The position numbers and the translations under genes are program-made. 64,000 bases of DNA. Source: Bacilli bacterium. GTDB lineage: Bacteria > Bacillota_I > Bacilli_A > ML615J-28 > CAG-698. A model generated the notes under the pieces. The model was not told where the DNA came from, did not search any database, and saw nothing but the letters and a program-made list of their open reading frames with translations. This document shows, piece by piece, positions 52,327-62,120 of this stretch. Every line of letters starts with the position of its first letter. The stretch's first letter is position 1. Location: the NCBI GenBank assembly GCA_017962745.1, contig JAGCUR010000002.1, positions 1 to 64,000 of the forward strand, read 5' to 3'.

Positions 52327-52537
52327 ATGGCAAATAATTACCAAAAACTGTTATCCGAAACATCTATATTTATAAAGTTTATAAACTTATTAAATATATG
52401 CAATGGCCGATAATATACACGCAATGTGCTTTTGTCTATTATTTTACAAATTCGTAAAAGAAAGTTTTACCTAAATAAGGTATAATTATATTGGTAAAAT
52501 GGGTAGGAATGCGTGTTACTATCCAGAAAGGAATCCT

Positions 52538-53656
52538 ATGGTAACTATTAAGAAAGTAGAGACTAGTAGAGAAATACGAGATTTTATCAATTTTCCACTA
52601 AAGCTTTATAAAGGTAATGAATATTATGTGCCAATGCTTTATAGTGGCGAGAAGAATATATTTAAAAAAGATTATCCATTTAATAAAGTTTGCGATACTT
52701 GCTTTTTCTTAGCTTATGAAGATGGAAAAGTGGTGGGTAGAATTCAAGGGATTATCCAAAATCCAGCTAATGAAAAATGGAATCAAAAGCGAGTTAGATT
52801 TACGCGATTTGATTGTATTAACAATCAAGAAGTAGCTAACATGTTATTTGATAGTGTTGTTAGTTGGGCTAAAGAAAAAGGTATGACAGAGTTTGTAGGG
52901 CCTTTAGGATATTCAGATCTAGAACGAGAAGGGTTACTAGTAGAAGGTTTTGATCAACCACAAACTTTTGAAGAACAATATAACTACGAATATTATCAAC
53001 ATCTTATTGAAGGTTATGGCTTTGCAAAGGAAGTTGACTGGATTGAATTACAACTTAGAGCACCAAAAGAAGTTAATGAAAAGTTATTAAGAGTTGGTAG
53101 CCTAATGCTTAAAAGATATGATTTAAGATTATATCAAGCTAAGAACTTAAGAGAATACATTAGAGATTATGTAGAGGGTGTATTTGAATTAATCGATAAG
53201 TGCTATTCTAGATTATATGGTACAATGCCACTAAACGATGAAATCGTAGCAGCCTATGTTAAAGACTTTAAATTAATCGTTAGAGCAAAAGACTTAATGT
53301 TAATTTTAGATAAAGATAATAAGCCAGTTGGCTTTGCTTTGATGTTCCCATCAATTAGTGATGCGGTAAGAAAATCTAGGGGGCATATTACAATACCTTT
53401 CTTAATTAGATTTTTAAAAGCTAAGAAGCATCCAAAAGTTATTGATTTAGGATTAATTGGTGTTTTACCAGAATATGAATCACGAGGAATTGCCTCATCA
53501 CTTATTGGCTTACTTGTTAATTACTTAAAAGATGAAGGATTCGATCATTTAGAAACAAACTTAATGCTTGAAGACAACGCTCATATTCAAAATACAATGA
53601 AGAATTTTGAAAAAGTACAAAACAAGAGAAGACGTTGTTACAAAATGGATATTTAG
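52538..53656 (+). CDS. GNAT-superfamily protein
   Basis: The 372-residue protein begins TIKKVETSREIRDFINFPLKLYKGN, as in a family of large GNAT-fold proteins found near lipid genes. It has a middle segment FVGPLGYSDLEREGLLVEGF and a C-terminal acetyl-CoA-type fold, LGLIGVLPEYESRGIASSL. The activity is unknown. I chose ATG 52538, preceded by GAAAGGA; an ATG at 52499 is close behind the -10 box TATAAT (around 52482) and has a poor site. Nine bases separate it from fakA, suggesting a shared transcript and a link to fatty acids. Confidence 0.8.
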   Translation: MVTIKKVETSREIRDFINFPLKLYKGNEYYVPMLYSGEKNIFKKDYPFNKVCDTCFFLAYEDGKVVGRIQGIIQNPANEKWNQKRVRFTRFDCINNQEVANMLFDSVVSWAKEKGMTEFVGPLGYSDLEREGLLVEGFDQPQTFEEQYNYEYYQHLIEGYGFAKEVDWIELQLRAPKEVNEKLLRVGSLMLKRYDLRLYQAKNLREYIRDYVEGVFELIDKCYSRLYGTMPLNDEIVAAYVKDFKLIVRAKDLMLILDKDNKPVGFALMFPSISDAVRKSRGHITIPFLIRFLKAKKHPKVIDLGLIGVLPEYESRGIASSLIGLLVNYLKDEGFDHLETNLMLEDNAHIQNTMKNFEKVQNKRRRCYKMDI

Positions 53657-53665
53657 GAGTAAGAA

Positions 53666-55321
53666 ATGGTCTATAGAGAATATAAACATTTAGACGGCGC
53701 AATGTTCGAAGAATTTATTATTTCGGGCGCTGCCAAGTTAGAACAAAATGTCAAACAAATAAATGATTTAAATGTCTTTCCAATACCTGATGGCGATACA
53801 GGCGATAATATGTATCGTACAATCGCTGGTGGAATTGAAACGATGAAAAAAGAACCGGCTAATTCAGTAGCTAAAAAGTCGCATGCATTAGCAGAAGGTA
53901 TGCTATTTAATGCAAGAGGTAACTCTGGTGTTATCCTTTCACAAATCTTTGCTGGTATGGCAAATGGATTTGCAGGTGTTGAAGTAGCAAGTATTGAAGA
54001 TATCATTTATGCTTTCGGTGAAGGCGTTAAAAAAGCATATTCAGCTGTAACTCCACCAGTAGAAGGTACAATTTTAACGGTTGCTAGAGAAGCAACTGAA
54101 CAAATGGAAGAAATCAAAGAAGATTTAACAATTGGTGAGTTTGCGGAAGCATTTAGAAAATATATGTATCATTCACTAGAAAATACACCAGAACTTCTTC
54201 ATATCTTAAAAGAAGCAGGTGTTATCGATAGCGGTGGCGCAGGCTTATATTTAATCGCTGATGGAATCGTAGATGCAATTAATGGAGAAAACGTAATAGC
54301 TAGCGCAAACCATCAAGCAAATAGCCAAGCTGTTGATTTTTCAAAATTTACTGAAGATTCAGAACTTAAATTTGGATATTGTACAGAAATTTTACTAAGA
54401 CTTATGAATAAGAAAGTTGATGTTAAGAATTTTGATGAAAACATCATCATTGATTATTTAAAGACAATTGGTGATTCAATTGTAGCATTTAAGAATGATT
54501 CAATTGTTAAGGTCCATGTTCATACAATGACACCATCTAAAGTTTTAGAATATTGTCAACAATTCGGTGAATTCTTAACAATCAAAATTGAAAATATGAC
54601 TCTTCAACATAACGAATCTCATTTCGCAAAAGACGAGCTACCAACAGTTGAACGTGAAACTAAGAAATATGGTGTTATCGTAGTTGCCGATGGCGAAGGT
54701 TTTAAATCATTATTCAAAGAATTAGGCGTTGATATCGTTATTGATGGCGGTCAAGGTAAGAATCCATCAATCAATGATTTCGTAAAGGCATTTGATGAAG
54801 TAAATGCGCATAACATTTATGTATTCCCTAATAACTCAAATATTATTCTAGCTGCTAATCAAGCTAAAGAAATGTATGATAAATCAAATATTTATGTTGT
54901 GGAAACTAAAAATGTCGGTGAAGCATATGCCGCTTTATCAATGCTAGATTATAGTATTGAACCTGATGAATTATTTGATTTATTTATCGAAAATAGCTCT
55001 AGCGAAAATGTTGGTACAGCCCTAGTTTGCAAAGCAACTAGAGATGTAGAACTAGGTGGCGTTAAAGTTAAAGAAAACGACTATATCGTTATGGAAGGTA
55101 AGAAAATTGATTTAGCTAATCCTAATATCGTTGATGCAGTTGTGGAGTTTTATAAAGAACGCGATTACATCAGTTTATCTACAATCTTCTATGGCAAGAA
55201 TGTAACTGAAGAAGAAAAACAAATGATTGGTAGGGGCATAAGAAGCCAACTTCCTGATATTGAATTATATGAAGCAGATGGCGGACAAGATACATTTGAT
55301 CTAGTCATCATCATTGAATAG
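53666..55321 (+). CDS. fakA: Fatty acid kinase catalytic subunit FakA
   Basis: The 551-residue protein has an N-terminal Dak2-like kinase domain with the nucleotide/metal loop PDGDTGDNM (residues 41-49) and ARGNSGVILSQ, and a GGAGLYLI block near residue 190. A middle domain and a C-terminal DegV-like domain complete it, as in FakA. It phosphorylates fatty acids held by FakB, feeding PlsX/PlsY phospholipid synthesis. AGGAGT precedes the ATG. The next gene is a FakB-type binding protein, 9 bases away. Full length. Confidence 0.93.
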   Translation: MVYREYKHLDGAMFEEFIISGAAKLEQNVKQINDLNVFPIPDGDTGDNMYRTIAGGIETMKKEPANSVAKKSHALAEGMLFNARGNSGVILSQIFAGMANGFAGVEVASIEDIIYAFGEGVKKAYSAVTPPVEGTILTVAREATEQMEEIKEDLTIGEFAEAFRKYMYHSLENTPELLHILKEAGVIDSGGAGLYLIADGIVDAINGENVIASANHQANSQAVDFSKFTEDSELKFGYCTEILLRLMNKKVDVKNFDENIIIDYLKTIGDSIVAFKNDSIVKVHVHTMTPSKVLEYCQQFGEFLTIKIENMTLQHNESHFAKDELPTVERETKKYGVIVVADGEGFKSLFKELGVDIVIDGGQGKNPSINDFVKAFDEVNAHNIYVFPNNSNIILAANQAKEMYDKSNIYVVETKNVGEAYAALSMLDYSIEPDELFDLFIENSSSENVGTALVCKATRDVELGGVKVKENDYIVMEGKKIDLANPNIVDAVVEFYKERDYISLSTIFYGKNVTEEEKQMIGRGIRSQLPDIELYEADGGQDTFDLVIIIE

Positions 55322-55330
55322 GAGGATATA

Positions 55331-56227
55331 ATGAATAAAATAGCGATTATTACAGATTCATCTTGTAATTTAAATTCAAAACTAAAAAGTGAATTTGGTG
55401 TTGATTATATTGTACCTATGCACTTTATTTTAGATGGTAAAATGTATGATGCTAGCGGTGATTGGGAATTAATGAGTGCTAAGGAATATTACGATAATAT
55501 GCGTAATGGTAAAATCTTAAAGTCTTCACTAATTAAACAAGCAGAATATGAAGAAGCATTCAAGAAATTCTTAGATCAAGGATATGATATTTTATCAATA
55601 TCTTGTACATCAGCTTTATCAGCTTCGGTTAAAGAAAGTTATAAAGCAAAAGATGCCCTAAAAGATTTATATCCAAATCAAAAAATACAGTGTGTTGATA
55701 GTGCAAACTGCACATTCTCACTTGCTATGATCTTAAAAGAAGCAGGTAAAATGAGAGATGCTGGTAAACCAATGGAAGAAATCATTGATTGGATCGATGA
55801 AAACAAATTATATTTCAACGAAGTAGGAACAGTAGATAAACTTACATATTTACGTCTTGCTGGTCGTGTTAGTGCTTCAGCTGCTTTCTTTGGCGGAATG
55901 TTAGGCGTTAAACCAATCGTAGTATACGATATGGAAGGACATAATGTAGCAGTTCAAAAAGTTAAAGGTCGTAAAAAATCACTTGAAACTGTCGCTGATT
56001 ACATTAAGAAATATGCAATTACAGGAATTTACAATACAATTTATATTGCCCATGCAGATTGCTTAGAAGATGCTCAACTACTAGCCCAAATGATTCAAGA
56101 AAGATTTACGCAAAAACTAGAATTTGTCTTTGATTATATTGAATCAGGCGTTGGATCTTCAGTTGGTCCTGGCACATTAATCTTAGGCTTCTATGGTAAT
56201 AAAGCAATAAGAATGCTAAATGAATAA
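55331..56227 (+). CDS. fakB: Fatty-acid-binding DegV protein FakB
   Basis: The 298-residue DegV protein starts IAIITDSSCNLNS and has the fatty-acid-contacting segments ILKSSLIKQAEYEEAF and SISCTSALSASV. The RLAGRVSASAA block (about 178-188) and a C-terminal GVGSSVGPGTL follow. It holds a free fatty acid while FakA, encoded directly upstream, phosphorylates it. AGGAGG precedes the ATG. A second, solitary DegV gene lies at 16106 and may give another chain-length preference. Confidence 0.92.
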   Translation: MNKIAIITDSSCNLNSKLKSEFGVDYIVPMHFILDGKMYDASGDWELMSAKEYYDNMRNGKILKSSLIKQAEYEEAFKKFLDQGYDILSISCTSALSASVKESYKAKDALKDLYPNQKIQCVDSANCTFSLAMILKEAGKMRDAGKPMEEIIDWIDENKLYFNEVGTVDKLTYLRLAGRVSASAAFFGGMLGVKPIVVYDMEGHNVAVQKVKGRKKSLETVADYIKKYAITGIYNTIYIAHADCLEDAQLLAQMIQERFTQKLEFVFDYIESGVGSSVGPGTLILGFYGNKAIRMLNE

Positions 56228-56233
56228 AAAATA

Positions 56234-56260
56234 AAACTAACCAGAGATGGTTAGTTTTTT
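56234..56260 (+). terminator. Rho-independent terminator of the fak operon
   Basis: AAACTAACC (56234-56242) pairs with GGTTAGTTT (56249-56257) around AGAGAT, followed by T. Confidence 0.92.
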
Positions 56261-56286
56261 ATTTTCAAAAAAAGACTGTTTAATAG

Positions 56287-56324
56287 TTGACTTTTTTAAG
56301 AATATATAATACTATGTGATAGTA
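56287..56324 (+). promoter_or_regulatory. tetR promoter with overlapping palindromic operator
   Basis: TTGACT (56287-56292), 17 bases and TACTAT (56310-56315) form the likely promoter; TATAAT at 56305-56310 is an alternative. The -10 is the left arm of a perfect palindrome, TACTAT-GTG-ATAGTA (56310-56324). A further GACTATC half-site lies at 56346-56352. This fits self-repression by the TetR protein encoded at 56366. Confidence 0.6.
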
Positions 56325-56365
56325 AGCATATCAAAATGAGAGTATGACTATCAAGGAGTGATTTT

Positions 56366-56965
56366 ATGACAATGAAAGATATGAAATACAAGTTAATAGT
56401 AGATGGAGTTACAGAACTATTTTTAAAAAGAGGTATTAATGTAGTTACGATTAAAGATGTAGCTAGTTCACTTGGTTTAGGTGAAGCTACAATTTATCGT
56501 TATTTCACTAAAAAAGAAAACTTAGTAACTGAAATTGCAATTAAGCTAGAAGAAGAAATCTTTAATTCTTATTTTAGAATTGATGAAAACTTAAACGGTT
56601 ATGAAACTATTCATAAATTCTATTTAAGCTTCTTAGAAGTATTTATTAATCGTAAAGAGTTTTATCGATTCATTTCTGAATTTGATAACTTTGTGATGAA
56701 TAAAGATTGTAATTTAGGTGAATATGAAAAGAAATTAGCTTTATTCTATGAAGTATTCATTGATGGTTTTAATAAAGGTATTAATGATGATTCTATTAAA
56801 AGAATTGAAGATATTAATGCTTTCTATTTAACTACTACTCATGCTTTGATGGGACTATGCAAGAAACTTGCTAGTGATGATATCTTACTTCAAGATGAAA
56901 GAATTAATAAAGTTAATGAAATTAAAATGTTAATTGATATTATTATGAATAGTATTAAGAAATAA
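56366..56965 (+). CDS. TetR family transcriptional regulator
   Basis: The 199-residue protein has the N-terminal TetR helix-turn-helix (VTIKDVASSLGLGEATIYRYFTKKE, given here as its core LGLGEATIYRYF near residues 37-48). A helical ligand domain follows that matches no subfamily by eye. AGGAGTGA precedes the ATG. It is the first gene of an operon with a GPH symporter, an alpha-galactosidase and a GT-B-like protein, and a palindrome overlies its promoter. It probably represses the operon until an alpha-galactoside or derived ligand is present; this is inference. TetR control of sugar genes is less common than LacI or AraC. Confidence 0.88.
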   Translation: MTMKDMKYKLIVDGVTELFLKRGINVVTIKDVASSLGLGEATIYRYFTKKENLVTEIAIKLEEEIFNSYFRIDENLNGYETIHKFYLSFLEVFINRKEFYRFISEFDNFVMNKDCNLGEYEKKLALFYEVFIDGFNKGINDDSIKRIEDINAFYLTTTHALMGLCKKLASDDILLQDERINKVNEIKMLIDIIMNSIKK

Positions 56966-56991
56966 AGTGGGAAAAGAAAAGGAGAAAATTT

Positions 56992-58425
56992 ATGAAAAGA
57001 TTAACAAAATCGCAAATGTGGATATTTGCAGTAGGTCAACTTGGTTGGTCAATTTTAGGAGGTATTATTAATACTTGGTTAGTTACATTTTACTTACCTA
57101 CTGGTGGAGATGTAGAGAGTGGAGCAATTAAATATATTACTCCTGGTTTAATAATTGGAGGATTCTTAACAGTTCTTGGATTAATTACTGCTTTAAGTAG
57201 AGTGTTTGATGCCGTAACCGATCCATTAATTGCTACAATGTCAGATAGATCTAAAAATAAACGTGGTCGTAGAATTCCATTTATGCAATATGCAGCAGTA
57301 CCATTTGCTGTAACAACTATCTTATTATTCTGTACACCAGTACAAGCTACTAGTTGGGTAAATGTATTATGGGTTAGTATATTCATCGTTTTATTCTATT
57401 TATTTATGACAATGTATTGTACTCCATACAATGCTTTAATTTCTGAATTTGGTAAAACACAAGAAGATAGAATGTTTATCTCAACTGCCATTTCACTAAC
57501 TTTCTTTGCGGGAACATTGTTAGCTTATTTACCATTCTTATTTGCTGGTAGCTTACGCGCAGCTGGTGCTAGTTTTGCATGGAGCTATAGAGCAATATTT
57601 ATCGTGTTAGCAGTAGTAGCATTAGTTGCTATGTTACTTCCAACATTCTTATTAAAAGAAAAAGATTTCGTAGATGCAGAACCATCTAAGTCAAATATGT
57701 TTAAATCATTAACATCAACTTTCAAAAACAAAGAATTTAAGAAATTCGTTGGTTCTGATATTATGTATTGGATTGGTTTGACACTATTCCAAACAGGCTT
57801 ACCTTTCTTCGTAAAGGTATCAATGGGCTTAGATGAAATCTGGGTAACAGTTTTAATGGGTGCGATGACAGCCTTATCAGCATGCTTCTATCCATTTGTA
57901 ACTAAACTAGTTATGAAGTTTGGTAAGAAGAGATTAGTTATAGCTGGCTTTATCGGTTTAGCAATTGCTTACACAATCACTGCATTAATAAATGTAATTC
58001 CACTTCCAGGAATTGTATATGGCATCTTAATCGTTTTAGTTGCCGCATTCCCAATGTCACTACTTGGAATCATTCCTCAATCAATCGTAGCAGATGTTGC
58101 AGAAGCAGAAGCTGTAACAACTGGTGAAAACCGTCAAGGTATGTTCTTTGCAGCAAGAACATTTGCAATGAAGTTTGGTCAAAGTATTGCCATGTTAGCA
58201 TTCACATCTTTAGCTATTTTAGGTGTAGAACAAGACTTAACATCAAATGATATCGTTCCATCAACTACAGGACTAATGATTGTAGCAATCGTTGCTATCG
58301 TATTCTGTAGCTTAGGAGCAGTTATCTTATCATTCTACCGTGAAAAACAAATTATGACTATTATCGCTAAGAAAGAAGATGAAAACTTCTTTGCTAGCAA
58401 TGCACTAGATGAAAAAGGAGAATAA
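56992..58425 (+). CDS. GPH-family sugar:cation symporter
   Basis: The 477-residue protein has about 12 helices and the features of glycoside-pentoside-hexuronide:cation symporters (MelB type). These are the cation-site region SRVFDAVTDPLIATMSD (near residues 69-85) followed by KNKRGRRIPF, and a second conserved loop around DVAEAEAVTTGENRQG. It would import an alpha-galactoside or similar sugar with Na+ or H+. GGAGA precedes the ATG. The alpha-galactosidase gene starts one base after its stop. Confidence 0.9.
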   Translation: MKRLTKSQMWIFAVGQLGWSILGGIINTWLVTFYLPTGGDVESGAIKYITPGLIIGGFLTVLGLITALSRVFDAVTDPLIATMSDRSKNKRGRRIPFMQYAAVPFAVTTILLFCTPVQATSWVNVLWVSIFIVLFYLFMTMYCTPYNALISEFGKTQEDRMFISTAISLTFFAGTLLAYLPFLFAGSLRAAGASFAWSYRAIFIVLAVVALVAMLLPTFLLKEKDFVDAEPSKSNMFKSLTSTFKNKEFKKFVGSDIMYWIGLTLFQTGLPFFVKVSMGLDEIWVTVLMGAMTALSACFYPFVTKLVMKFGKKRLVIAGFIGLAIAYTITALINVIPLPGIVYGILIVLVAAFPMSLLGIIPQSIVADVAEAEAVTTGENRQGMFFAARTFAMKFGQSIAMLAFTSLAILGVEQDLTSNDIVPSTTGLMIVAIVAIVFCSLGAVILSFYREKQIMTIIAKKEDENFFASNALDEKGE

Positions 58426-58426
58426 G

Positions 58427-60031
58427 ATGTTAACCCTTACTTATCTTAAAGATAATCAAGAGCTTAAAACTAATAATTCTAATCAAGATTTAGAATTAAC
58501 AATTAAAAAAGATGCAAACCGTACAGTGGTTAGCGTAAAAGCATTAGCCGAAATCAAATTAGTTGATGCTAAATTAGATACTGATATCAAAATTAAAGAT
58601 AATGATTTAATGTTTTTAAATGGTTATCAATCATGGACTGATACAGCAGAAGTAGATTTAAGTTTCAAAGAAAGAAATGTTACTAAACTTCCTAAGTTTT
58701 TAGTCAATGCATTTGGCTTTGACCGCTATGGCGACCCACTAATCTATAACTATGATAAAAATAAACTTCACGGATATGATTGTTTCTATATTAGAGGTGA
58801 AGCTGAATATTTTAGTTATAGCCTAAATGTAAATAAAGCTTATTTAGTTTATGAAATAAACAAAGCTGATAAGTCATTAACACTAACTAGTATGTGTTTA
58901 AATAAGAAACTGGCAAGTGGGGAAGAATTTAATTTATTTGATTATTTAGAATTTGCATCAATTGAAGAAGGCATTAATAGCCTTCACCAAACATATCCGC
59001 ATCGCGAGTGCGAAAAGGTATTTGGCTATACATCTTGGTATAATTATTACCAAAACATTAACGAAGAAATCATCTTACGCGACTTAGAAGGCTTAGATTC
59101 AAGATTCAATTTATTCCAAATTGATGATGGATATGAAACTTATGTTGGGGATTGGAAAGATATAGATCCTGCTAAATTTCCAAATGGCCTAGCTGATATC
59201 GTTAATAAGATTCACCAAAAAGGATATAAAGCAGGTATTTGGCTTGCACCATTTGTGGCAGAGACTAAATCAAAACTATTTAGTGAAAGAAAAGATTTAC
59301 TAAAGATGGTTGATGGTGCCCCTGTAAGCTGCGGTGGTAACTGGAGCGGATTCTACGCTTTAGATATGCAAAACCCAGATACCCTAGCTTATATTAAAGA
59401 ATGTCTAGAATATTATATCGATTTAGGATTTGATTTCTTTAAACTAGATTTCTTATATGCAGCTAGCCTTCCTTTATATGAAGGACTAACGAGAGCGGAA
59501 ATGGCTGAAAAATCATATGCTTTTATTAAAGAAGTTTTAAAAGATAAATTAGTATTAGGATGTGGAGCTATTCCATTTAATAGTGCTAATAAATTTGAAT
59601 ATTTAAGAATTGGACCAGATGTATCATTAATCTTTGATGATATTTGGTACATGAAGCATATGCATCGTGAACGTATCTCTACAAAAGTTACGCTTCAAAA
59701 TACCATTTATCGTAGCATTTTCAATAATCATTTATTCTTAAATGATCCTGATGTCTTTTTATTAAGAGATGATAACATTAAGTTATCAGCTAAACAAAAA
59801 GAAGCATTGCTTACAATTAATAGTTTATTTGGTAGCGTGCTAATGACATCTGATAATATTGGTAGTTATGATGAAGCTAAAAAGGATTTATTAGAAAAAG
59901 CATTTGAGATGTTTTATCAAAGCACTGATAAATCATATAAAAAAGATGGTAACTATATTTTAATTAGTTATAAGTTAGAGGAAAAAAAATATAACTTAAA
60001 GTATAATACTTTAAAAGGAGTTATGGAATAA
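58427..60031 (+). CDS. GH36-type alpha-galactosidase
   Basis: The 534-residue protein has an N-terminal beta-sandwich and a barrel with FGYTSWYNYY, FQIDDGYE, the nucleophile loop FFKLDF (Asp341) and RIGPDVS with the likely acid/base Asp398. It is shorter than full-length GH36 enzymes (about 700 residues) and lacks a signal peptide, so it acts on sugars brought in by the symporter encoded upstream. ATG 58427 is chosen, since AAGGAG lies just before it; ATG 58409 in frame overlaps the symporter gene and that site. Its last base is shared with the next start codon. Confidence 0.88.
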   Translation: MLTLTYLKDNQELKTNNSNQDLELTIKKDANRTVVSVKALAEIKLVDAKLDTDIKIKDNDLMFLNGYQSWTDTAEVDLSFKERNVTKLPKFLVNAFGFDRYGDPLIYNYDKNKLHGYDCFYIRGEAEYFSYSLNVNKAYLVYEINKADKSLTLTSMCLNKKLASGEEFNLFDYLEFASIEEGINSLHQTYPHRECEKVFGYTSWYNYYQNINEEIILRDLEGLDSRFNLFQIDDGYETYVGDWKDIDPAKFPNGLADIVNKIHQKGYKAGIWLAPFVAETKSKLFSERKDLLKMVDGAPVSCGGNWSGFYALDMQNPDTLAYIKECLEYYIDLGFDFFKLDFLYAASLPLYEGLTRAEMAEKSYAFIKEVLKDKLVLGCGAIPFNSANKFEYLRIGPDVSLIFDDIWYMKHMHRERISTKVTLQNTIYRSIFNNHLFLNDPDVFLLRDDNIKLSAKQKEALLTINSLFGSVLMTSDNIGSYDEAKKDLLEKAFEMFYQSTDKSYKKDGNYILISYKLEEKKYNLKYNTLKGVME

Positions 60032-61464
60032 TGGATAAAAGTAGTGTTATTTTTGGCAACGAAATGAGCGCAAAAGTTATTAAGGGCGCTAACAAAAGTA
60101 AACAAAAATATATTAAAAAATATGGTGATGATTTAAACGCCGATTACAAAATCAGCTTTAAAGATATCGATACTCTAGATTTCATTGATGCATCTAATAT
60201 TGTATTTGGGGAAGAGAACCAATCTTTTAGCGATAATGCGCTAATCGTTGGTAATATTCGTATGGGCTTTGGCCATTATAGAATCTCAATTGCGATGGCA
60301 AGTTGTGCTAAAGCATTAGGTTATAAACCTTACTGGCTTGATTTAGCATCATTTGATGCAACAGGATCAAAGATGATTCGTGAACAAAATGATATGTATT
60401 CTCTAGCATCACGTATTAGTCAAAAATCAAAACTATTTAATAAGATCGTTTGGGAACCACTTAATTCAGAAGGATTTAAGAAGATTTCATATAATGCGAA
60501 AGACCAAAAGAATTCCGAATTATTAGTACCGATCTTTAGAAATATCCCTAAAGATATTCCATACATTGCAACGCACGTATGGCCATCTCAAGGTGCCATT
60601 CATGCAGGTATGACGCATGTAGTGAATGCCATTCCTGATAACTGGCCAATGGGCTTACATTTATCAGAAGGAGCAATTCACACTGTGCAAACACCATTTG
60701 CATATTTAGGTTATAAAATGTTAAATGGTTTTGATAAGAAACCATTAAAAGGTATTCCCGAAGAAGAACTAAAAATGGTTGGTTGTTTTGTAGATCACGA
60801 ATTATTAGTTGATTTAGAAAACGATAATGCTAGAAGAGTAGAAAGATTACAAAATGGTAAACCAGTTCGTATTTTAATGACAGTCGGTGGAGCTGGTGCT
60901 GGCTTTGATATGTATCTTGCTATGATTAAACATTTATTACCTTATGTTAATGAAGGTAAAGTTGCATTATTCATTAACTTTGGTGATCATAAGACAGTTT
61001 ACGAAAAATTACAAGAAAAGCTAGGCGACTTTAAAACTAATAACTTCTTTAATGAATATGGCAAATTAAAAGAATCTGCTAAGGACATTAAGGAAAAAGA
61101 TGTTACTGGTGTATATGCAATATACAACGAAAACATTTTTGAAGCCGTTTATTCTACAAACTTACTAATGCCACTTTCTGATTTATTAATCACTAAGCCA
61201 AGTGAACTTGCTTACTACCCTGTTCCTAAACTATTCATGAAGCACATCGGTGGTCATGAAGTATATGGAGCAATCAATGGTCGTGAAAAAGGCGACTCTA
61301 CATTTGAATGTCCTACAAAGGAGTCAATCAACCAAATGTTAGATAGATTATTAAGCGATAAAGAAATACTAATTCATATGTGCGGTAAGATTAATGAATT
61401 AAAGAAACAAGGATTTTATGATGGCGCATATGAATGTGTAAAACTAGCCGTTAAAGGCAAATAA
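60031..61464 (+). CDS. GT-B-fold glycosyltransferase-like protein
   Basis: The 477-residue protein has a glycosyltransferase-28/MurG-like first half with GNIRMGFGHYRIS (residues 74-86), which resembles the GFGH loop of lipid glycosyltransferases. The second half has MTVGGAGAGFDMYL and LMPLSDLLITKPSELAYYPV, like the nucleotide-sugar-binding part of GT-B enzymes. A long linker with DIPYIATHVWPSQG joins them. I do not recognise a named family. The ATG overlaps the alpha-galactosidase stop by one base. It may be a glycosyltransferase or a phosphorylase-like enzyme acting on the imported sugar; this is inference. Confidence 0.7.
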   Translation: MDKSSVIFGNEMSAKVIKGANKSKQKYIKKYGDDLNADYKISFKDIDTLDFIDASNIVFGEENQSFSDNALIVGNIRMGFGHYRISIAMASCAKALGYKPYWLDLASFDATGSKMIREQNDMYSLASRISQKSKLFNKIVWEPLNSEGFKKISYNAKDQKNSELLVPIFRNIPKDIPYIATHVWPSQGAIHAGMTHVVNAIPDNWPMGLHLSEGAIHTVQTPFAYLGYKMLNGFDKKPLKGIPEEELKMVGCFVDHELLVDLENDNARRVERLQNGKPVRILMTVGGAGAGFDMYLAMIKHLLPYVNEGKVALFINFGDHKTVYEKLQEKLGDFKTNNFFNEYGKLKESAKDIKEKDVTGVYAIYNENIFEAVYSTNLLMPLSDLLITKPSELAYYPVPKLFMKHIGGHEVYGAINGREKGDSTFECPTKESINQMLDRLLSDKEILIHMCGKINELKKQGFYDGAYECVKLAVKGK

Positions 61465-61490
61465 AAAAGGTGGGGTTAACCCACCTTTTT
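61464..61490. terminator. Bidirectional terminator
   Basis: AAAAAGGTGGG (61464-61474) pairs with CCCACCTTTTT (61480-61490) around GTTAA. It has T on both sides and ends the alpha-galactoside operon and the convergent peroxidase gene. Confidence 0.9.
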
Positions 61491-61962
61491 ATAATAGTTT
61501 AATAATGTCTTCTTTAATATCAGCTGGTTTATCAGTTGGTGCATAACGACCAACTACGTTACCATTTCTATCAACTAAGAATTTAGTAAAGTTCCATTTT
61601 ATTCTTTTACCCATTGTTCCGCTTTTTTGATCCTTTAGGTAAGTATAAAGAGGATCTTCCTCTTTACCATTTACTTTAATCTTCTTAAAGCGTTTAAAAG
61701 AAGTATGGTACTTTAAAGTACAAAATTCATGGATTTCTTCATCAGTTCCTGGAGCTTGACCAGCAAATTGATTGCATGGGAAATCTAGAATTTCAAATCC
61801 TTTTTCATTTAGCTCTTGGTATAAGTTTTCTAATCCCTCATATTGAGGAGTAAATCCACAGCCTGTTGCGGTATTAACAATTAGTAATACTTTATCCTTG
61901 TAATTAGCTAAACTCACTTCATTGCCTTGATTATCTAAAACTTTGTAATCATAAATTGACAT
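61489..61962 (-). CDS. Glutathione peroxidase family protein (thiol peroxidase, Cys type)
   Basis: The 157-residue protein matches the bacterial Gpx/BsaA family: VNTATGCGFTPQYEGL with the peroxidatic residue Cys35 (not selenocysteine), the Gln-containing CNQFAGQAPG and the WNFTKFLVD block. It reduces peroxides in the cytosol, usually with thioredoxin rather than glutathione in low-GC bacteria. AGGAGGT precedes the ATG at 61962. It is monocistronic. With rubrerythrin and MsrA it forms the oxidative defence visible here. Confidence 0.95.
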   Translation of the reverse strand: MSIYDYKVLDNQGNEVSLANYKDKVLLIVNTATGCGFTPQYEGLENLYQELNEKGFEILDFPCNQFAGQAPGTDEEIHEFCTLKYHTSFKRFKKIKVNGKEEDPLYTYLKDQKSGTMGKRIKWNFTKFLVDRNGNVVGRYAPTDKPADIKEDIIKLL

Positions 61963-62120
61963 AAGTTACCTCCTGCTAACTATATTTTATTATAGGTTAA
62001 ATAGTTGATGCAATCATTTTAAGTTTATTTTAAGAAAAAATAGTTAATGGCAGGTTTATGTTCGATATTGAATAGATATAATATTAATAGTATAATTTTA
62101 ATGAATATAGGAGACCAGTT

